Origin: Dimorphilus gyrociliatus
Taxonomy: Eukaryota; Annelida; Polychaeta; Dinophilidae
NCBI GenBank assembly: GCA_904063045.1
Contig: CAJFCJ010000002.1
Location: 496,001-560,000, forward strand
Reading direction: 5' to 3'
DNA: 64,000 nt
This document shows, one piece after another, positions 42,501 to 52,183 of the stretch. The notes beneath the pieces were generated by a model. It was given only the letters and a program-made list of their open reading frames with translations, was not told the DNA's origin and did not search any database. The position numbers were made by a program, and so were the translations under genes. How positions within the stretch are numbered: position 1 is the first letter of the stretch; each line of letters begins with the position of its first letter.

Positions 42501-44039
42501 CAATAGGACAATATTTTAGGCTTGATACAAATACCGGTAACTTAACAACCCTTCAAGTCTTTGATAGAGAGAAAACGCCAGAATTCAAATTCCAAATCAG
42601 AGGCTACGATAAGGGCAACCCACAATTAGACTCTTTTGTTCCTGTTCATATAACTATAGCTGATATCAATGATAATCGACCCTTCTTTCCAAGGAGTATG
42701 ATCAGAAAGCATGAAATGGCTCATGACGAGCCTATTGGAGCAATTTTATTTCAATTTACGGCTATTGATTATGACACTGGAAAAAATGCTGAACTCACCT
42801 ATTCAATATTGGACAGCAACGATATTTTCGAAGTAGATGGAAAAAGTGGTAATGTAAGTTATAAAGCCACAGCTCAAGAAGGAGCAACATATAATTTTGA
42901 CGCAACTGTATCTGATGGTGGAATACCAAAACTCTCAGACACAACAACAGTCACCGTCGTGACTTTTTCAAAAGTAAAAGTTTGTGTAGCTATCAAGTTA
43001 GGCATATCCGAATCAGAATTTAGCACAAAGCAGAATGACTTCACATCAAAATTACAAAATGAGCTTCAAAAGTCTATTCCTGATGCAAAAGTTAAAATGT
43101 GCGGTGATCCTAGTCCGACAGGATCTCCAACTTCTCGACGTCTATTACAAGCATCAACAGTTACCATATATATCTATGCCACAAAAGGAAATGATTCTGT
43201 GTCATCTGACTCATTCATTCAAAAAGATGATTTGCTTAAAGTACTGAACTCTAATAACAATGGCAATGGAGGAATTTTAAACGGACCAGAATTTAACCAA
43301 TATAGTGTTTCTCAAGTTACATCTTATCCAACTGTAACACAAACAAGTAGCACGCCATGGATTGAGACTACAACTGGAATAGCTATTGTTTCATTTGTTG
43401 TAATAGTTTTGCTGTTCCTCATAGTAGTGATTATTTTTCTTACAATTTATGTAATGAAAAATAAATCTAGAAGAGCTGTTTCGCCAATTCTTCCTACGGC
43501 CCATACCGACGCTGAACCTCCTGGATATCAGCCGCCTTCAAAAGTTGTTGTAGCCCAACATAACCAGGTAGAATATATTAGTCTAAGTATTAAAAAATGT
43601 AATGTAACACAATAATCTTACAGCCATCAGATGACAACTGGGGTGCAAGTGTTGAAGAGCCTCAGCCCACTACATCTAGTATAAACACTGGTTTGTATTT
43701 ATTCGAGTTTATTAAAATATATTTAATTTAATTCACATATTGGTGATAAAAGTATTTAAAGTCAAATTCACTATGCTAAAATTAGGATGATTGTTTCACA
43801 GGTTCGAAATCACCTCCTCCATCAACTAATTAATATCACAATTATTATCAAATATCACTTGTAAGTGGCGATATCAAAAATAGGTTATTGTTATTAATAA
43901 TTTTTCTCTTTTAGATTCACGAATTCAATCGGCAAGAGTGGCCTTACGTCCAATGACAGCGAAATCTTTGAGACGTAACCCATCTTCGAAAGTTAAATCA
44001 TCAGAGGATGAACAATCACTGACAGCTGTCGACATATAA
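9711..44039 (+). CDS. giant cadherin, type I membrane protein (about 8,800 residues)
   Basis: A single gene of about 62 coding exons. It starts with a cleavable-looking signal peptide (MKYLGCLIVFLLAF at 9711). About 80 cadherin (EC) repeats follow, marked by calcium-linker motifs such as DINDNTP, DVNDNSP and PVNEHNP, with LDYE/LDRE and DxD motifs. A membrane-proximal non-EC region, one transmembrane helix (43376-43453) and a short cytoplasmic tail close the protein. No EGF, laminin-G or catenin-binding region was seen, so it is not Fat, classical or flamingo-type; a long EC-only cadherin such as Dachsous or CDH23 is the nearest architecture. Likely role is calcium-dependent adhesion or filament-like extracellular links. 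Taking all three tandem units as 1,905 bases, the coding total is 26,511 bases (8,836 residues). As written, copies A and B break the frame. Without the two extra copies the protein would be about 7,566 residues. Exon coordinates are given in the segment entries that follow. Confidence 0.9.
9766..11008 (+). other. cadherin intron 1
   Basis: The largest intron of the gene (1,243 bases), between the signal-peptide exon (donor GGTAAGG) and the first EC exon (acceptor TTCTTAG). A 71-codon open frame at 10781-10996 has no family similarity and no fitting splice sites, so I treat it as chance. First introns of this size often carry regulatory DNA, but no specific site was recognised. Confidence 0.7.
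12671..15785 (+). repeat. tandem cadherin unit A (3,115 bases, frame-broken as written)
   Basis: First of three near-identical blocks. Exons: 12671-12794, 12870-12992, 13054-13144, 13211-13582, 13643-13885, 13997-14466, 14533-14705, 14763-15068, followed by a 717-base intron. Compared with unit C it lacks one C in a CCCC run just after 14533, another C in a CCCC run near 14573, and one C near 14982. The first deletion puts a TGA within the first few codons of exon 7. The three deletions total -3, so the frame recovers after exon 8, but exon 7 and part of exon 8 are misread. It has a single substitution against B and C, at 12680 (ACC versus ACT, silent). Encodes six EC repeats when read like unit C. 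Confidence 0.92.
15786..18905 (+). repeat. tandem cadherin unit B (3,120 bases, frame-broken as written)
   Basis: Second block. Exons: 15786-15909, 15985-16107, 16169-16259, 16326-16697, 16759-17002, 17114-17583, 17650-17824, 17882-18188. Against unit C it has an extra A in the intron near 16750, an extra G near 16984, an extra T near 17232 and a missing A near 17475. The extra G shifts the frame by +1 at the end of exon 5. The next two changes leave exon 6 with a net length of zero, so the unit as written is +1 and would terminate the protein early. No substitutions against unit C were noticed. The changes are single-base and mostly in short runs, the pattern of long-read consensus error. 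Confidence 0.92.
18906..22023 (+). repeat. tandem cadherin unit C (3,118 bases, intact)
   Basis: Third and only fully readable block. Exons e1-e8: 18906-19029, 19105-19227, 19289-19379, 19446-19817, 19878-20120, 20232-20701, 20768-20942, 21000-21306, lengths 124, 123, 91, 372, 243, 470, 175 and 307. Their sum is 1,905 bases, exactly 635 codons, and the phases at both ends match (phase 2), so the whole unit can be added or removed without changing frame. It encodes six EC repeats with linkers LDINDNNP, TDVSDLTP, NPVDEGAP, QDINDNTP, APMNDNTP and SDYNEFTP. The intron at 21307-22023 contains a decoy acceptor (TATATTGCAG near 21450), but the true acceptor is TTTTAATAG. Confidence 0.93.
22024..22314 (+). 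repeat. partial fourth copy of the tandem unit
   Basis: Exon 22024-22147, its 75-base intron and exon 22223-22345 up to base 22314 match the first 291 bases of unit C without a noticed difference. At 22315 the sequence switches abruptly (ATCC then TTCATTTTCACC instead of ATCATTCTCTCC), inside an exon, and becomes an older diverged copy. This is the right edge of the array. Confidence 0.9.
22024..24316 (+). CDS. cadherin module D, older copy of the six-repeat unit
   Basis: Exons 22024-22147, 22223-22345, 22393-22486, 22537-22905, 22952-23194, 23251-23720, 23775-23949, 24004-24316. Lengths are 124, 123, 94, 369, 243, 470, 175 and 313, nearly identical to those of units A-C with the same phases, while the protein is clearly diverged beyond 22314. 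Intron sequences are unrelated in the diverged part. Six EC repeats with linkers LDINDNNP, LNTLDVIL, LPVNEFAP, VDANDNFP, EPINDNLP and EDFNEYTP. Same role as the rest of the ectodomain. The final donor (GTCTGT) is weak but is the only one in phase. Confidence 0.87.
24370..27171 (+). CDS. cadherin module E, older copy with fused exons
   Basis: Exons 24370-24493, 24548-24667, 24722-24812, 24868-25239, 25314-26023, 26077-27171. The first four have lengths 124, 120, 91 and 372, again like the tandem unit. The 710-base exon equals e5 plus e6 minus one codon, so the intron present between them in modules A-D is absent here. The 1,095-base exon covers the rest and further EC repeats. Linkers include IGINDNPV, TNVSDLTP, MPVDEGPP, QDTNDNIP, IPENDNTP, TDVNDNNP and TDVSDEAP. 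Confidence 0.87.
27626..33704 (+). CDS. cadherin middle segment, 15 short exons
   Basis: Exons 27626-27746, 27812-28294, 28350-28594, 28650-28821, 28879-29429, 29478-29577, 29631-30032, 30091-31038, 31092-31481, 31544-32094, 32148-32265, 32320-32565, 32649-33007, 33065-33187, 33536-33704, all in matching phase. They encode about 17 EC repeats. A similar order of exon lengths recurs (172 then 551; 390 then 551; short exons of 121, 100 and 118 opening each set), consistent with still older rounds of module duplication followed by intron loss. The donor at 28595 (GTTTGT) is atypical. The introns before 27626 (454 bases) and 33536 (348 bases) are longer than usual and show no further coding content. 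Confidence 0.85.
33761..43567 (+). CDS. cadherin distal ectodomain and membrane segment, three giant exons
   Basis: Exons 33761-36388 (2,628 bases, about 8 EC linkers), 36441-41129 (4,689 bases, about 15) and 41193-43567 (2,375 bases, about 6). Only two short introns interrupt nearly 10 kb of coding sequence, unlike the first part of the gene. After the last EC repeat, about 42960-43350 encodes a non-EC region: two beta-rich stretches (VKVCVAIKLG; VTIYIYATKG) around an amphipathic helix and a proline-serine loop with SRRLLQ. This looks like a membrane-adjacent SEA- or ferredoxin-like fold (inference). The transmembrane helix (GIAIVSFVVIVLLFL onward) is at 43376-43453, followed by basic MKNKSRR and a proline-rich tail. 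Confidence 0.92.
43624..44039 (+). CDS. cadherin cytoplasmic tail exons
   Basis: Exons 43624-43690 and 43915-44039 continue the tail in phase (0 in, then phase 1 joining G to AT). The tail is about 80 residues, rich in Ser, Pro, Arg and Lys, with basic patches (SLRRNPSSKVK) and an acidic stretch near the end. It ends in TAVDI, where Val at -2 and Ile at 0 would fit a class II PDZ ligand (inference). No beta-catenin or p120 binding motif is visible. Retaining the intron after 43567 would instead end the protein at 43615. Confidence 0.75.
43802..43860 (+). other. candidate alternative terminal exon with in-frame stop
   Basis: A 59-base segment with a good acceptor (TTGTTTCACAG) and the strong donor GTAAGT at 43861. 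Joined in phase 1 to the exon ending at 43690 it adds GSKSPPPSTN and then stops at 43831-43833. Skipping it joins 43690 directly to 43915 in the same phase and gives the longer tail. It therefore looks like a regulated cassette giving two different cytoplasmic ends. Confidence 0.5.
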
Positions 44040-44215
44040 CTTTAGGTATAAAAAAAAGTAAAAGACAAAAAATATGAAAACCAAAAAAAGAAAATTTTAG
44101 TCTCCCTAAAAACTGCATACCTCAATTCTTGATTCAAAATTGAACTTGAAATTTACTTAATGTCACATCTCACCGCCATTCTGAAAAGATTGATCAAATT
44201 TTGCACAAAATCAAT

Positions 44216-44221
44216 AATAAA
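44216..44221 (+). terminator. cadherin polyadenylation signal
   Basis: AATAAA 177 bases after the cadherin stop at 44039, in AT-rich sequence. A plausible 3' end, not confirmed by transcripts. Confidence 0.45.
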
Positions 44222-46449
44222 TATTATCGAAAGAGTATATAAAATGTATTCCTCTTGAAGCTAAAAACTAATGATGATATTTATTCCTAAAATATATATT
44301 TTCGAAGTTTAAATATACAAAAGTTTTCCAAATGACCTTTTTCGAATACTAATATTTTTCTGCAAATATAACTCTGCAATAGAAATTTGCTATGAATACA
44401 GAACAAATCACGTTATTTCTCATAGGAATATAAATTGATCATATATATAGATCATAGCTGTTGACGCCTGACACTATTTTCCTGCAATGTTTCTACTTGT
44501 ATTTTCTATAAAGTAACTTCTAACAAAAAAACGAAAGAAGGAAATTGAACTAGTCTAAGACATCATAAAGAAATTCAATTTATTCAACATGTTATACATC
44601 AATCATGTAGTTAAAATACGAAATAGAAAATATAGCTAAAGTCAAAACCTCACGAAAAAACTTTGCTTTGCTTTAAAAACCTTTTTTATAAGTCTTAGTA
44701 AGTAGGACGAATGCCGAAGCACATAAAAAACAGATCTTTAAAGAGGATTTATTCTTGCATAGAAAACTGAAGGAGCAGATCTGGAAGTGTCTTATGCATG
44801 TTAAATGCTTAGACGTGACTTCCGATGATACAATCAATACAAAAATAAGTAAAGCGTTTACAGTGATATCTATAATTTGCATAGTAGTTATCAGTAGGGG
44901 CTTATAGCGCAATTGGTTGCTATATTTTTAGACGACCAAATTAAAGCAATTTATCGCATACGTATTTACAATGTTTTATATGAGACCAAAATAGGTTTAT
45001 TAAGAGTGATAATAAAATAAATATAACCTAAAAGTTTTTATAATTAGATTACTTTTACGATTAATCGTCAAATCGCTATTCTTGTTCTAGCCGGATCATG
45101 TGATAAGAAATTTCCTCGAGTAGAGAATATTGATATATTTCATTTAATTTCCAATTAAAGGATTCATCAAGAAATTGATTTATTTTACAAAATAGGCTTT
45201 AAGGCATTAACTATTGTTAAAAAACGGTTGACAAATTACATAAAACGAAGCAGAACTATGGTCAATAGAGGATAAAAGTAATTTTATATAAAATATTATT
45301 AGCATCCCATTAGTTTATGTTTAGAGCTCCAGAATATAACCAAGAACAGATACAGTTTGGCATTATTTACAATTTATCAAAATGAGACAAGCCATTTCAG
45401 AACTCAGGCAGGCCGAAAGCAAATTGTGTTTTATATAAAGTTGGTGATTAAATTCTAGTTTAATGTGATATTAAAAAAAGTATGCCTCGCAACTTATCAC
45501 AGCTGTATTAATATCTACAACTATTACATCTCCAGACAACAAATATTTGACTACAGTTTTTAATCAGTCAAATAAGGAGACGGGAATGAGACTAAACAGT
45601 ATTAAGTATCTCTGTTGATAAAGCATGTTTTCATTAAATAAATATCGTGAATTGTTTTTAAATAAGAATAATTGCAAAATTAGCTGTAAATAGCGAATAC
45701 CCCTAACTATAGGAAGAGAAAGAGACTAAAATGTAAACTTTCCTACTTTTTTTGATATGCATTTTTCTAATGAGCATTACTTAAACTCTACTTATTAATT
45801 AAAAAATGACAAGTATAATTATTTTCTCAAAGGTAGTAGCTAGTATGATTTGTTTGTCAGATAGTAGTACCATTTTTTTTATCCTTTACAAAGAACTAAA
45901 AGGAACTAGAATAAGAATAATTACGTTTTTAATGATAAAGTCTTTCTAACTATAAAAAATAACGGCAAAATATCTGATACTGATACTTTAAAATAATAAC
46001 ATTTCAGAGAATATTATTTCCCTGGCGATAACTGAGAGAATTTCCTTGAGAATCCCCGCTAAAATAATAGTGTTACTTCCCTTAAGATTATTTATTTGCG
46101 GATGCAAAAGGTGATATTGGATATCGATCAAAGTAGCAACTTTATATTTCTTTCAACGACCTTATTGAGCCCTTTTAAATTGGGAGGAAATGTAAAAATA
46201 AAACTGATTTTTCCTCCTTTTTAATTTTTTTTTCTTTTAACTCGAACTTGTAAAGAAATAAAATTTATAAATTTAGTTTAGAAACAATAAAGCATCGAAT
46301 CAACTTCATCTGTATTCAAAAGTTTGAGAATAAGAGTAGTTAACTGTATAATAAGCCAAAATTTAACTATTACAGAAATAAATGGAAACATCGTATAAAT
46401 AGCAATAAAACTCTTAAAAAAAACTACGAAATGCTATCATTGATTACTC
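44222..46449. other. intergenic between convergent cadherin and GTPase genes
   Basis: AT-rich, with no supported coding exon on either strand. A 79-codon minus-strand frame at 44673-44912 has low-complexity hydrophobic and cysteine content and no splice partners, so it is not annotated. The region should contain both 3' untranslated regions. Confidence 0.55.
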
Positions 46450-47740
46450 TTAGAGTTTCTTGCAATCCGAACATTTGCTCTTATCTCTCATGTCAATTTC
46501 AGACGCTAAACGGACGATGCTGCGGGTAGATTTTAACCCAATTTTTTTTGAGTTTGGCTTTTTCGCATACTTAGAAAACACTCTTCTAGACACCTTATTT
46601 CGGGTAGATTTGCATTCACACTTTGTACAAGCTTCGCAGTAGCATTTACAAAAGCAATTACTTTGCAAATCGTTTTCAATAACACATTCTGCAGATACAT
46701 AATCAGAGACCTATAAGTGAAAAAAGGCGAAAATTTTGAAGACTAATAAAAAAATAATCAGTTTTATATGATATACAATTTTAGAAAGCAAGTCTTTTAC
46801 TAACGAGTTCTGGATTATTTGCTAGCAGGATATCCTCAGCTAATTTTTTAAATGCCTGACTTATGTTAGATCCAGTTTTGGCACTTACTTCAAAAAATCT
46901 ATCCGCAGCTTGCATATTGCTAAACTGAACACATTATAAAGAAGCATTAAGTTCATGTATGAAATGTAGGAGACGTACCGCTTGTCCACTTTCAGCATCT
47001 ACAACGCGATTTTCAATTAAATCTATTTTATTTCCCATTAGGTAAAAAGGTATTTTGATATTTTTGATATTGTTATCAACCAGATCCTATTAGAGAATCT
47101 TATTCAATTCAATAAATTTAATAATGATAAGATTTTTAGCTTACTTCAACAACAGAATCAATCCACGAATTTAATTTATCAAAACTACTCTTGTTTGTGA
47201 CATCGTAGACCAAAACAACTGCCTTTAGTATTCATAGAAAACCGGTCTAAAGTTGTTAATTAAAAATTCAACGATTTAACTCACTTCTGCTCCTCTATAA
47301 TAGCTCTTTGTTATAGCTCTAAACTGTTCTTGCCCCGCAGTATCCCTTTCATATACATCACAATAGTTAATGAACAACAGGATAAAATTACAGTAATTAC
47401 TTACCATATCTTTAGTAAAATGTTAACCCCTCTAACAGAGAATACTACATTTTCGAAATCAATTCCTAAAATACAACAATATTTGTATTTAATTTTCTAA
47501 ATGTAAAATTATTTTTAAGATTATAACTTGTAATAATTACCAACTGTTGATAATGTTGAAAAATTGAAACCTTTTCCAGACAGGTTACGTAAAATACATG
47601 TTTTTCCAACGGACGTTTCTCCTATAATTAAAACCTATTAGATAAAAAAAATTTTAACGAATTTCTCCAGTTTATTTCCAATTTCAAACCTTATAAGTAA
47701 CATCAACGTCATCATCAATTTTTACATGTTTACGAGACAT
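46450..47740 (-). CDS. Rab-type small GTPase with cysteine-rich C-terminal extension
   Basis: Eight exons on the minus strand: 47740-47690, 47634-47541, 47465-47405, 47345-47285, 47222-47145, 47086-46979, 46924-46805, 46710-46450. They total 834 bases, 277 residues. The GTPase fold is complete: P-loop GETSVGKTC (residue ~22), switch I STVGIDF, DTAGQEQF, NKID and VSAKTGS. The TVGIDF and DTAGQEQFR segments place it in the Rab family, closest by eye to the Rab26/Rab37 or Rab8/10 groups, so a role in vesicle trafficking is expected. The last exon (87 codons) is unusual: after a short linker it encodes CFCKCYCEACTKCECK, then a Lys/Arg/Ser-rich stretch, and ends CSDCKKL. Normal Rabs are about 200-220 residues and end in CC or CXC for geranylgeranylation, which is missing here. 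A TATTTTCAG acceptor sits 18 bases before the ATG, suggesting a 5' untranslated exon. Confidence 0.88.
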
Positions 47741-50049
47741 AACTTGATGTATAAATAACTGAAAATAATTAAGATAGTATCACTTGAACAAGATTCCTGT
47801 GGCACTTGGAAACAAATTACCGAAAAAAAATATACCGAATAAACTCAATAGGCCTACGCCATTAATGCAATACTGTTTATATAAACACCAGGATTTTTCG
47901 AATGATAAGTGACTAATTAATTTATTTAGTCTAGTTCCTGAAAGTGACCCAGCCGAAGTTTAGTTTGCATATTCAAATGATATAAATATACAATTTAGAC
48001 ATTTCTATAGTTATAGGATTATTAAGATTCAGCTTGTGCAGAATAATGGCATTATAGATACGTATTAATTACATATTCCATGATATCTTCCAACTTCGCT
48101 AAATTTGTTAAGAAAGCTTACTATCAAGTATTAGTTTGAAACTAGTATTTTAGCCATTCATATTTCCTATTTAATTTAATACCATTTACATTTTCTCACA
48201 CATCTCAAAACCCTTACCACCGACTTTCGTTGGGTTACACATACGAAAATAATTATTAAAAACAGAAAATCAAATAAAGGATCATATATAAAGGTAGGAT
48301 ATGCCTGAAATTACTCTACTTAAATGAATAACGTATTATTATTTTATTATCTAGATAAATACAGAACAATAATCTACTAATAGATGAGTATCAAAGAGCA
48401 TTTTTAGGTTTTTACTAAAAATTATAAATAACTAGGCTATGAAAAGAACTCCTGGCAGCTATTCAATCTATTAATTACAGTAAAGAAAGAAAGAAAGAAG
48501 TTAGCACTTGTTTTCTAATCTAACAATCAGGTATATATTACAGAAAAGTATAAATAGTGTACTATTTTCAGTGAAAGAATTACTATTTACCTACTTGTGA
48601 TGGATTGGGAAATTTTAAAAAAGAATGGAATATTTTAACTCAACAGATACCTATAGGCAGCTGCTAATGAAGGTTCAAAAGTTTTAATTAAACTTTTTGT
48701 GCTTTCATAAAGAGCTTAAAATAGGTTAAAAAGGTTAGTTTTACGAACTCGCAAAGGCTCTTTATTATGACGTTATAATATAATAAGGAAGCTATAAAAT
48801 CTAATAGACCTAGCACATGTAAGAGAGAATATAAAATTTGATGAACAAATGACCTTCGGATTAAAATATTTCTATAAATAAGTGATACACAACATAAATG
48901 ATAATAGCAAAGCAAATATTGTACGTTTTATAATTATCTCATTGTGTGAACATTCAGCAAAATGTTGTTACTTCAGTCAAGAGAAAAAAATTTTTTTCAA
49001 ATAATTCTATATTTATGTCACTTAAACAAAGTTTGTAAGGTCTATTTATTTTGTTAACATAATACATTACAGCTTCAGAATTACAAATGAAAACTACACC
49101 TGGAGTTTATTAACTTGCAAAATCTTTAGGACCCTTACCTAAATGCAACATAATTTATTCTAACTCAGAAATAGTATAGACTATTGATCAACAGAATATT
49201 TTAAGTTTATACTAACACTTTCCATTAAGCCATAAAAAAGGTTCTTGGCTACAGGTGCTGAGCTTCTCTTGGAGCTAATAACAATTTATTTCTTTTACAG
49301 AATAGGGTTAAGTATTGATGAGAATTTTAATAGAAATACAGACATACTTTACTAAATAAGCAAACATTTGATGAAAAATATAACTATTGGTACTATATTC
49401 TTAATTTTATGACAAATATTACAGAAACGAAAAATATGAAAATTTGACGAATGAAAAGCTGTCAAGAATAAAGCGACAACTGTGTATTACTTACAAAGAA
49501 AATGAAATTCTATATTCGTTCTTGATTAACAGAGAAAATAGGGTATAAACTATTTAATATTTGTTAGAATTTTAACTGCTTTTGTACTACTGCTTACTTT
49601 TTTCTTTTGGACTACATTGAAATTATATGGACTATATAAGATTATTCCTCGAAAATACAATTTAATAAAATTTTTATTTTGTCTTGTTGGAAAAGATAAC
49701 ATAAAATAAGCTCTGTACCTTTATTGCTAAATTTTAAAGAGTATTCAGTAAACATTAAAAAATATTACACATTTCAAAAGAAATTGCTTCCAGGTCATTG
49801 TATTAATAAGATATGTTCTGACATTCTAAATATTTTCCTTTCTCACACTTAATTCGTGAGAAATAATCAGCTGATTACTGCTTTAATTCTAGCGGATGGA
49901 ATGACCATTTTTTATCCAAAAACTCTTTGATCTGTTGTAATTTGTGGTTTGTTAAGTGTTTACATCCCAGCTCATTAACGTTATTCATCTCAATTTCTTT
50001 CCACACTAAAGAATTTTTAGCATTCGAAGTTGGATTAATTCGTATATAA
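47741..50049. other. intergenic between divergent GTPase and channel genes
   Basis: About 2.3 kb of AT-rich DNA between two genes transcribed away from each other. No coding exon with recognisable similarity was found; the 75-codon minus frame at 48688-48915 looks random. Both promoters should lie here, but no core element was distinctive enough to annotate. Confidence 0.55.
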
Positions 50050-52183
50050 ATGAAAACTCTTAGTATAGGTGAGCATTGAATTTTAAAAAGTCATTGTTTA
50101 AACAGACAAAGTGCTGAAAGAGGGTATGTCTTAGATCAAAACACACTTGCCCTTTTTCATCGCTTGTCTATTTTTGTTTATACTTTTTATACTTTCATTC
50201 GTCAATGTACCATAATTCTTCATATGGAACTCAGAAGAATCACACAAAAAATTGTCTTATTATCGTTTTACGGTCAGGAGATGACTATTTAGTTATATTT
50301 TTCACATTGCTTGAATTCTTTTTACAGATGATATGCTGAGAAAAATTGTGAAAACAAGACAAAGAAGTATCTCGATAGTTCAGACTAACCAAAATCCGTG
50401 GATTATGTCGCAAAAAGAGGCAGAGAAAAAATTTCGAAATCAGCCGAAGTCTGTTATGGATATTGTTAGATCTTATGCGAATAACTCAACTTCCCATGGT
50501 TTACCTAAAGTTGTACGATCGAAAACTTATTTAGCATCTGCCTTTTGGATTACAGTGTGCCTTGCAACTGTTTCTCTCTTTACGTGGCAATCAGTTGGCT
50601 TGCTGAGAAAGTATAAGAGTTATCCGAAGTCTGTTCGTCTCGAAGTTGCTAATCAGCCTGTTGTTTTCCCTGCCATATCCATTTGCAATTTAAGGCCCAT
50701 AGACGTCTACACCTTTGGTGATGTTGTTTATCACGAAAATGAAACTTTCAGATGGAGTGTAGGAGAGGATTATGACTACACAGGCAGGGGAGAATCAACA
50801 GTCTCTACTTTTGAACGTATGATGATAGACTACGGCAATAAATATTCATCTTATTATACTTATTCAGAAATATTCGCCCAAAATGCGAAGGATTCAAACT
50901 TTCTTTGGGAAGCTGATCGTAATCTCTTTAGTAGAATGACACTGGCTGCAAATTTAAATTCAACGGCGGCTCAACAAGGAGGTATTCGAAAGGAAGAATT
51001 TATTGCAAGTTGTGAATATCATGGTCTTAAGTGTAACTCTTCAGATTTTTCTTGGTTTTTAGATCCGGCATTCTTCAATTGTTATACTCTAAATATCTCC
51101 CAAAGTGGAGGAACAATATTAGAAGGTCCTGAAAATGGACTCTCAGTTATACTATTTAATCCTACAATGTCAATAATGAATTATTCTAATTATGCTGCCT
51201 CCGGTCTAGCAATGTACAATGAATTAACTTTAGGGGGAGAAGGTATACGACTAGTTATTCATTCCATCAATACGGTACCTTATCCACTTACGGAAGGAAT
51301 AGATATACCTCGAGGTGTTTCTGCCAATATTGGAATCAGGGTTCAACAGAATGAAAGACTTGGCCCTCCCCATGGAAATTGTACCAAACAGGATAATTTA
51401 CGAGGTTCAAGCTATAGTTATACGATGGCTTCGTGCAAGAAAGCCTGCTTGCAAGACATTGTAATTGATCGCTGTTCATGTGCAGATGTGAGTTTACCTT
51501 TTGTTGTAAAGGATTCTATTAAGTTTTGTGCTTCGTTTGATGAAATTCCTTTGGATTGTCGAGGAAAGCAGACTATCCATGCTAATTACAAAAAATGTAA
51601 AGCTTACTTTTCAAAATGGTTTGAGAGAGTAGAATGTATGAGGAGTACTCGATCTAATGTGTCTCAAAACCTCTCAGCTTGGCAGTCGTGCGAATGTCTA
51701 CCCCCCTGCACGAATTCTGATTACAGTTCGTATTATTCTTTAGCAGATTGGCCTATTCAAGAGACATCGAAGACGCTAATTGATGATATTCTAAAGAAGA
51801 AAAACTTTCTAAAACATTTTCCTGAAGAAAAGAGACAAAAATATTTTTCTCAATTTCTTGAGGATCCAATAAAAATATCAGCGTATAAAGAGTTTATTCA
51901 GGAAAAAAATTTTCTCCGACTGAATGTATTTATTTCGGATACGACTGTTGTTAAGATTACCGAAACCGACGATTATAATTTTATTCAATTAGTATCTGAT
52001 CTTGGTGGCCAATTGGGTTTATGGATTGGCGTTTCCGTTGTTACGTTAATGGAAATAATAGAACTTATTTATGCAATATTCAGACACATTTTCTTTAAAA
52101 AAACCAAAATAGTAAATTCAAATGTAATTCAAGTTGTGGCAAAAGAGAATATAACAAATGGAAATAACGACCAAAAATTCTGA
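50050..52183 (+). CDS. DEG/ENaC family sodium channel subunit
   Basis: Two coding exons, 50050-50068 (MKTLSI plus one base, donor GGTGAGC) and 50328-52183 (acceptor TTTTTACAG), total 625 codons including stop, a normal family length. Without the first exon the start would be Met at 50333, only two residues later than the junction. Visible hallmarks: the His-Gly gating motif (TSHGLPKV) before TM1, TM1 (AFWITVCLATVSLFTW), the FPAISICNLRP motif just outside, NCYTLN, cysteine-rich segments (SCKKACLQ, DRCSCADVSLPF, CECLPPCTNSDY), and pre-TM2/TM2 with GGQLGLWIGVSVVTLMEI, including the GxS selectivity filter (GVS). The family forms trimeric, amiloride-sensitive sodium channels gated by peptides, acid or force; which gate applies here cannot be read from sequence. 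Downstream 52184 onward is untranslated and AT-rich. Confidence 0.94.

Noticed and set aside
44673-44912. 79-codon minus-strand frame
   Set aside because: Isolated, low-complexity, no splice partners, lies in the expected 3' untranslated/intergenic zone.
44895-44960. tRNA-like box A (TAGCGCAATTGGTTGC)
   Set aside because: No box B (GGTTCGAATCC-like) follows at the right distance and no cloverleaf with paired acceptor stem could be drawn.
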